A stretch of DNA of 64,000 nucleotides from Phoenix dactylifera (Eukaryota; Streptophyta; Magnoliopsida; Arecales; Arecaceae). Shown in pieces: positions 58,254 to 64,000 of the stretch (the first letter of the stretch is position 1; each line of letters starts with the position of its first letter). Position numbers and translations under genes: made by a program. The stretch lies in the NCBI RefSeq assembly GCF_009389715.1, contig NC_052404.1, positions 9,742,480 to 9,806,479 of the forward strand, given 5' to 3'. The notes below the pieces were generated by a model. The model worked only from the letters and a program-made list of their open reading frames with translations, was not told the DNA's origin and searched no databases.

Positions 58254-61200
58254 TCAGTATTCATTAAAATGTATAGCACCGGATCTCCACACAACGTAAG
58301 TTGTCGCAAACATGACTGTGCTAATGAAGACGAAAGAGAAGACAATGAGGAACAGATCGGTGCCCCCAGGCAGATCAAAGGTCAATCCTTGCTTTGGAAG
58401 CCCACGCTTGCTATCATCTAATAGATCTGTGGGAGCTTCTGGGAGGCCAGACCTTTTCTTACCTTTATCGCTCTCTCTTAATGCATCCAATACTGTACTA
58501 CCAGGTTTTGGTTTGGAAGGCTGCGATTCTGCATATTTACTGAGGACACGCGCCGCCCTTAGCTTCTCCCTTGCTGTCAAAGGTGATCTTTTTGGTGTGG
58601 GCTCCTGCATTTTAGGGGAGGTTTTGCCACTACCATTCACATCAAGCTGAACATTAGATGATGGGAGCTGATTGTTGGTTACAGTTGTTTCAGTATTTGC
58701 AGAGTCTGTGGTGTTTGGTTCTGCAGCTGCCTTATTACTATCTGTTGCCGAAGGGACTTTGCGCCATCTAACATCTTTTTTGTACCTCTTTGGCCCAAGA
58801 CATAGCCTAAATGGAATCTCAACAAAGTTTACCTTCCCATGAGGAGGTTTCATCCATACTGAAGGCTGATTGCACCCTGCTGAATATCCTTGGACACTTG
58901 GGATTCTTACCTGTAAAAATAGCAGGATACTTCAAAATAGATGTCATCAAGTACTGAAATTTGTTTCAGGGAATTTGAATGAATGAACTTAAAGAGAAAA
59001 GGAAAAGAACAGGTTTAAAGAGAATGAGCTTCTTATCAAATGCTAAAAAGCTCTTTTGAGGGGGCAATTCCTCCCTAAGCACTTGGAGAAGGGACACCTC
59101 TTGAAACCTCTCTCATCCCAATCTGGTTTATTTTGTCTCTAAATCGACACCCAAAACCATTTTTAGATATTAATCCATCCCTCTAAAAGTTTTATGTTAT
59201 CATGCATTACATTTCTCCAGATCCAAATTCAGTGCATTCTTACTCACACCAAACCAGCCAGGGCAATTTACACTATTTATAAATACTCAAGCATTCATTG
59301 TAAAGCTCCTCTCTTGTTCTGGCATATATAAAGAACAAGGGTTAATTTTTTAGGCAAGAGATTATTTGGCTTATCACAATTCCATTCTCTCAGTAATCAA
59401 AAGAAAACTTGAGATATCATCAACAAGACAGAGGTGTTGAGGCAAATTATGATACTAGGAGATTCCTCAGATTCTATTAGTCATATATTTCTTGGCCAAG
59501 GATAACTCTAACTCAACTCATCTGCTGCTGTGCACTCCAATCCTTGATCATTCAATCCTGCACGACCCAATTAGGTGATTTTACAATGTCAATTCAACCT
59601 TTTCCTTCCATTTCATGAAGGAAAATGAAAATAAATGTCCAATTTCCCCTCCTAAGCATGATTTTGGACTTCGGTAAGATCAAAGTAAGATTAATCTAGC
59701 AACTTAGGTTCCTCTCTTGACCTTTCTCAAGGATCTTTAGACCTTTGTTCCTTTACAACAAATTTCACATTTACAAATTCTGATCTCAACTTACACATTA
59801 ATGAAGAATAACAGGAGGAAAGAAATAAAATACAAGAACAAGAAGGGGCTCGAGGTTGAGAGAGAAAGATTGATCTAATGGTCTTTACCTAATCTAATAG
59901 CTCAGTAAAGAGAAAAGTAAAATGAAGCCTTAAAGTGGCCAAAGACATAGGTAGGCCATCCAGAATTGCAACCTCACCTTCCATGAATGGACAGGTTGGA
60001 AGACATCAGAGTTCAGTTTGATATTTCATCAGTCGACTTGGGACAAAAGTGGCAAGCATCATCAAAGATAAAATGAGAGAGGGAACCTTGAGAAAGTGTA
60101 TGTTGCCATGGTACAACAAGAGTCTCATGCCCAACACATGGGCTTATAGAGCTAATGGGATGCTTATTATGGAGAGACGGATACAAGAATCCGACCAAAA
60201 TATTTTCAAGATGCAAATTTGTATTGATACTGCAATTAACAAACCAAAATCAAGATACCATGCCTTGGTTTTTCCCCTCATATTGATATCCATATCCTGA
60301 GAAGATACGGTAGGTCTACATTATTTCCCTTATATTAAAATCAATATCTGCATTATAGAGTTTGATCCACCGTGCAGTTTATTTGGTCTTTGTTCAACCC
60401 CTCAATAATAATCTCTGTTCAATCCCTCAACTAAACATAATAATATATAATCATACTAAAGATCTGGTTAGTGCAAATTCATCTCCTCTGAGAAAAGCCT
60501 AAATCCTTGGCAAAACATGGTTACAGTGTATCAAGTATAGAAAAACACAAAAAGGGAAAAGGAAAACCAGAGGGCCCCTTGCCTTTGCTCATACCAGCCA
60601 ACTATTCAGACAGAAAAGTAAATGAGTTGCGAGAATTGCCCAACAAGCATAAATGAAAAGCAGCAATGAGTGGGGGGCTCAAAGTTTACAATTGTATTGA
60701 AATGCCACAGTTCATTGTGATAGCCATCTTTCAGTCATCTGCTGCAGTGCAAAGCACAAAAAAGGAGAAGGAAAGAGGAGAGCACTCAGGCATTGATGAC
60801 TGGTTTTCTGAAGCCATCAGGCAGTGAGAATTGGAGGAAGATACATTTAGAAAGATACCCCTTTTGTCTTATTGAACTTACTAGAGTGGCCTAGGAAGTG
60901 TGAGAGGGTTGCTACTCTCAGATATGTCTCAAACCCAGCCTAATTGGATCAAAACATGGCTAAAAGATCTCCTTTAAACCTTCTGTATACAAGTTCATAC
61001 CATCTTATTGAGTGCCCCGCACCTTTATCTCTGAAAATCATACTTGCCAAGCTTAACAAGGAATTTTCCATGTGAAAAAACTATAGTAATTAAATTTATT
61101 ATCTCATTTTCTCAATGCAGCTAAAGTAGCACAACCCTATGTTGCCGAATTCACATTCCGGGCATGTAGTTAACTTAGGTATTGAAGAACTTAGGGATAG

Positions 61201-63242
61201 GATAGCCAAGTCCCAGAATGATGGATGTTTCATTTGGTTAGACGCATATGATTAGAACCAAGGTTCGTCATCTCGGTACCGGACCCCAAACCGGTGCCAC
61301 ACTAGCACAGTGTCGGTACAGGTACGAAGTTTTTTTGACGTACGGAGTATCAGTTTGCCACCTGTACTGAATATTAGTCCCGAACCATATGGTATGGTAC
61401 GTCCCTTACCATCCGGTTCAGGCCAGTACGGTATACAATGATCAGAACAATACTTTAGAGCCTGCTTGCAGCCAAATCCTAAGAGATTGGAAAGATAGAT
61501 GCTTCCCCTAGTTTGGTTGTATGAAGGAGGTTCTTCACCTAGCTGGATTAATTGTAAAAGTCAAAAATGACTCACACCACAACTGGGACAGTTCAATTAA
61601 CATGGTGGGCTTCAACATAAGAGCATTGTATTTTATTTCATAATATGATTCATTATTTCTTGTCCAGCTGCTGAGTCATTTCATGCCACCAAAGAAAAGA
61701 AAATGTCAAACCTTATGATTATAAAAGACTCATAATTACATAACATCGGACCAAACAAAGCGAAAAAATTTCAATGGAAAATTAAAATTGCTGAACAAAA
61801 ATGCATAAGTATAAGAATAAAATACAAGGACCCATCAAACTACACAAGGAAATTGTTTTATCCTCCCTAAGAAAAAGTTTCTTCATACGAATATCAAATA
61901 AAAGATCAACTATAACAGGTAACAAATAGAGAAGAACCTCCATCATCAGGTACTCTAGGATCGCTGTTCTTGCTTCAAGCATACAGCTGCACCTCCATCA
62001 CAAATATTGGCTGGCAAACAAAACCAATCCAACCAATTGGGACTCAGAATGTTGCATGATAGGAATGGGCGGTTTGATAATAAATCATTTTCGACATCTT
62101 CGTCCCCTTTCACATAGGACCATGCCAATAAAGTACTCCTATTCCACACCCCACAAATTCCCCCCCCCCCCCCCCCCCCCCTCCAAAAAAAAAAAAACAT
62201 GAATTTGGGCTTTGCTAGTATCCAAAGTAAGACTTATCAGGTCATTTAGACTTCTAGGCTAACCCTAGATTACGCTCGCTAGTTCCTCATAATAAGATCC
62301 CAGCTTATCCATCAAATCAAGAATAAAAGAGGAAGGAAATAAGGTACAGGAACAAGAAGGGGTTTTGCATTTGACAGAGAAAGCATGTCACTATATGCAA
62401 CTAATCTGATGATTTGATATTGACACATGTTGAGAACAAAGATAGAAGAAGATTTGAAAATGGCACCAGAGGTAGATATGCCATCAGAGATTGATGTCTC
62501 ACCATGAGGGCATGGAGAGGGAGGAAGGCATCATACTCCAACTTGATATTTCATCGACCGCCTTCGTACGCAAAACCAGCAACCATCTTCCAAGATAAAA
62601 ATGAGAGAAAGAGGAATTTTGGAAACCGTGTGTTGCCATGGTACAACAGAGTCTCATCCCCACCATGCGTGTTTACATAGCCAGCCGATTGCTTATTTTG
62701 TAAAGCCAATTATGAGAATCCAACCAAAAGATTCCAAGACGTGAATCCCTACCGATGCTACAAATCACGAACCAAAATCAAGATACCAAGCCATGGCTCT
62801 TCCCCTAGTGGTAACATCTAAATCCTCCGAAAACATCGCAGTTCTATCTTCTTTCCCTCGGGTCAAAATCAAGGTGTGCACAATAAAATTCGATCCACTA
62901 TACGGTTCTTTTAGTCATCTTTCAGTCCCTCAATTAAACATAGAATCCGACACAGGATCTAGTCGGTCTAAATTCGTCCCATCTCCAATTATAAAAATAT
63001 AATATCATTGGCAAGATAGAGTTTTAATGTCCAAATATAGATAAAACTACCACGAAGGAAACAGAAAGCGAAGAGAAAGAGCAAAAGTCCCCTTCGCCCT
63101 CGTCCTACCACCCTGCCATTCATTCCGAAATATAAACGGGCAGAGCAGAGAGATAAACCCAAAGCAGCAACGGAGAGTGAGGAGGCTCAGAGCTTACCGC
63201 CGTGCCGAAATTCAACGGGGAGTTCATTGTGATAGCCATCAT
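58254..63242 (-). CDS. Unrecognised, probably plastid-targeted, single-span membrane protein
   Basis: Two exons on the minus strand, 63242-63198 (45 nt) and 58910-58254 (657 nt), joined in frame by a 4.3-kb GTAAGC...ACAG intron; 233 residues. The N-terminus (MMAITMNSPLNFGTAVR, then SVQGYSAGC) is rich in Ser/Thr/Asn and poor in acids, as in a chloroplast transit peptide. A conserved-looking basic block follows (VNFVEIPFRLCLGPKRYKKD), then a polar, low-complexity middle, SPLTAREKLRAARVL, and a C-terminal membrane span (about 199-222, DLFLIVFSFVFISTVMFATT) with a short tail. I do not recognise the family, and the targeting is inferred. The intron carries a duplicate of the first-exon region, a MITE-like element and a poly(C) run. 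The second ATG, one codon on, may equally be the start. Confidence 0.75.
59655..60835. repeat. Segmental duplicate of the first-exon region (intronic copy)
   Basis: About 1.15 kb matching 62198-63330 in the same order. Shared words include ACAAGAAGGGG, GATATTTCATC, GTTGCCATGGTACAACA, CAAAATCAAGATACCA and TTCATTGTGATAGCCATC. On the minus strand it retains a counterpart of the coding start (ATGGCTATCACAATGAAC, from 60735 downwards) and a GTAAAC donor-like site, but the segment between is changed and would not keep frame with the second exon. Confidence 0.85.
61255..61445. mobile_element. MITE-like palindromic element
   Basis: About 190 bp dominated by CGGTAC, GGTACG and CCGGT words. The left end (GTTCGTCATCTCGGTACCG) and the right end (CAGTACGGTATACAATGATC) are imperfect inverted copies. 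A related fragment lies near 16435-16520. No coding sequence; superfamily not determined. Confidence 0.45.
62160..62196. repeat. Poly(C) run followed by poly(A)
   Basis: A run of more than 20 C residues, then CTCC and about 12 A residues. Such runs are prone to sequencing and assembly error, so the exact length is unsure. Confidence 0.9.
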
Positions 63243-63330
63243 CCAATCATCTGCTACTTTGCTACCCGCGAAGGAGGGAGCCAAAGGGGAGAGCGCCTGG
63301 GCGTTGGGGATTGGTTTTCTGAGGCCAGAA
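62198..63330. repeat. Segmental duplicate including the functional first exon
   Basis: Partner of 59655-60835, about 2.5 kb away in the same orientation. It contains the first coding exon (63242-63198) and the presumed promoter of the unrecognised membrane-protein gene. Identity is moderate, roughly 70-75 percent by eye with indels, so the duplication is old. Confidence 0.85.
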
Positions 63331-64000
63331 TATCATGAATAAAATTACTACAAACGGGGAGCTTTTTGCCTTTTGTACCCAAAAAAAAAAACCGACACGC
63401 CAGCCATACAGCGGGTCCGAAAGCATGATCTGGGAACGAAAACCAAGCCGGTTGAACCCGGAGAGGAAGCTGAAACCGGTCGGAAATCGCTCGCCAGGGC
63501 ATCAATCAAAGTTTTAAAAAACCCCACTTTTATCAGCCTATCACTTATATTTATTTATTTGTAGGTGTCTTTTAGGTAATTATATAAGCATATACATATA
63601 CACAAGAAATCATTTGGAAGACATGATACACAGTGCATGGAGCCCTTCTACGTGAGATGCGTTTTTTTTTTCTTTTTGGTCTCGGATATGCTCTTTGTTG
63701 AAAATATTATGCCTAAAAACTGTTAAATTTTTATTTTATAAAAATATTATAAAAAAATATTCTACTAGAATAAAATTAGAAGATTGAAAATAGCTTGTTG
63801 TCTGGATGATATACATTACCTTAAAAACATGATCCATCCTCTACATGCAGATTTGCGACGATTTCGTCCGCAGAGTACAATCAATCTGGCTTAGCTCGAT
63901 CCTCGTATAATAAGCACGATTATTAAGAAGGTTTGGCCCGACCGACTCATTCCGATGTCCAAAAAAAAAGAAAAAATAGAAAGTAAAAAGTTGAAGAGTG
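63243..64000. other. Upstream region of the membrane-protein gene, no further gene seen
   Basis: 63243-63520 is fairly GC-rich and should hold the promoter. The remainder is AT-rich with no convincing open frame to the window end. Confidence 0.5.

Overview
The window is nuclear DNA of a flowering plant, most likely a monocot. Host genes have GT-AG introns and AT-rich introns and intergenic DNA, and LTR retrotransposons take up about a third of the sequence. I lean towards a palm-like monocot from the general look of the proteins and repeats, but nothing here proves the species.

Layout. 1-7332: right-hand part of a broken Ty3/Gypsy Tat-lineage element (minus orientation), cut by the window edge. 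7344-7782: a TRIM (miniature LTR element). 8017-11184 (-): an intronless receptor-like protein of the Cf/Ve type. 11459-15859 (+): nuclear gene for mitochondrial ribosomal protein bL36m, with a ribosomal-type promoter and a probable long 5'-UTR intron. 19245-22216 (+): FCF2-type rRNA-processing factor in five exons, one intron being GC-AG. 24231-29386 (-): six-exon kinase/macro/HIT/zinc-finger protein of the plant aprataxin type (often mislabelled bHLH140), in which the macro motifs come in a permuted order. 30590-30970: a decayed Ty3 integrase remnant. 31138-42133: a complete-looking young Tat element with matching target-site duplications. 45611-46450 (+): subgroup-22 R2R3-MYB (MYB44 type). 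47350-47915: probable solo LTR. 48287-48843: second TRIM. 49242-53514: a broken Ty1/Copia element with TG...CT ends, inserted into what looks like an old gene for a multi-span membrane protein. 54190-54540: LINE RNase H remnant. 55560-56051 (+): calmodulin-like protein. 58254-63242 (-): two-exon gene for an unrecognised single-span membrane protein whose first-exon region is duplicated inside its long intron.

The host genes are independent single-copy-style plant genes, not a pathway. Two are translation or ribosome related (bL36m, FCF2), one is probably DNA-end repair (aprataxin type), and three are signalling or stress related (RLP, MYB, CML). The two Tat copies share an unusual 3' region: an antisense coiled-coil reading frame with its own promoter-like and poly(A)-like signals, a 46-bp tandem array followed by a 121-bp array that contains a version of the 46-bp unit, and a second forward TATA box. 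The most interesting host observation is the motif order of the macro domain in the aprataxin-type protein.
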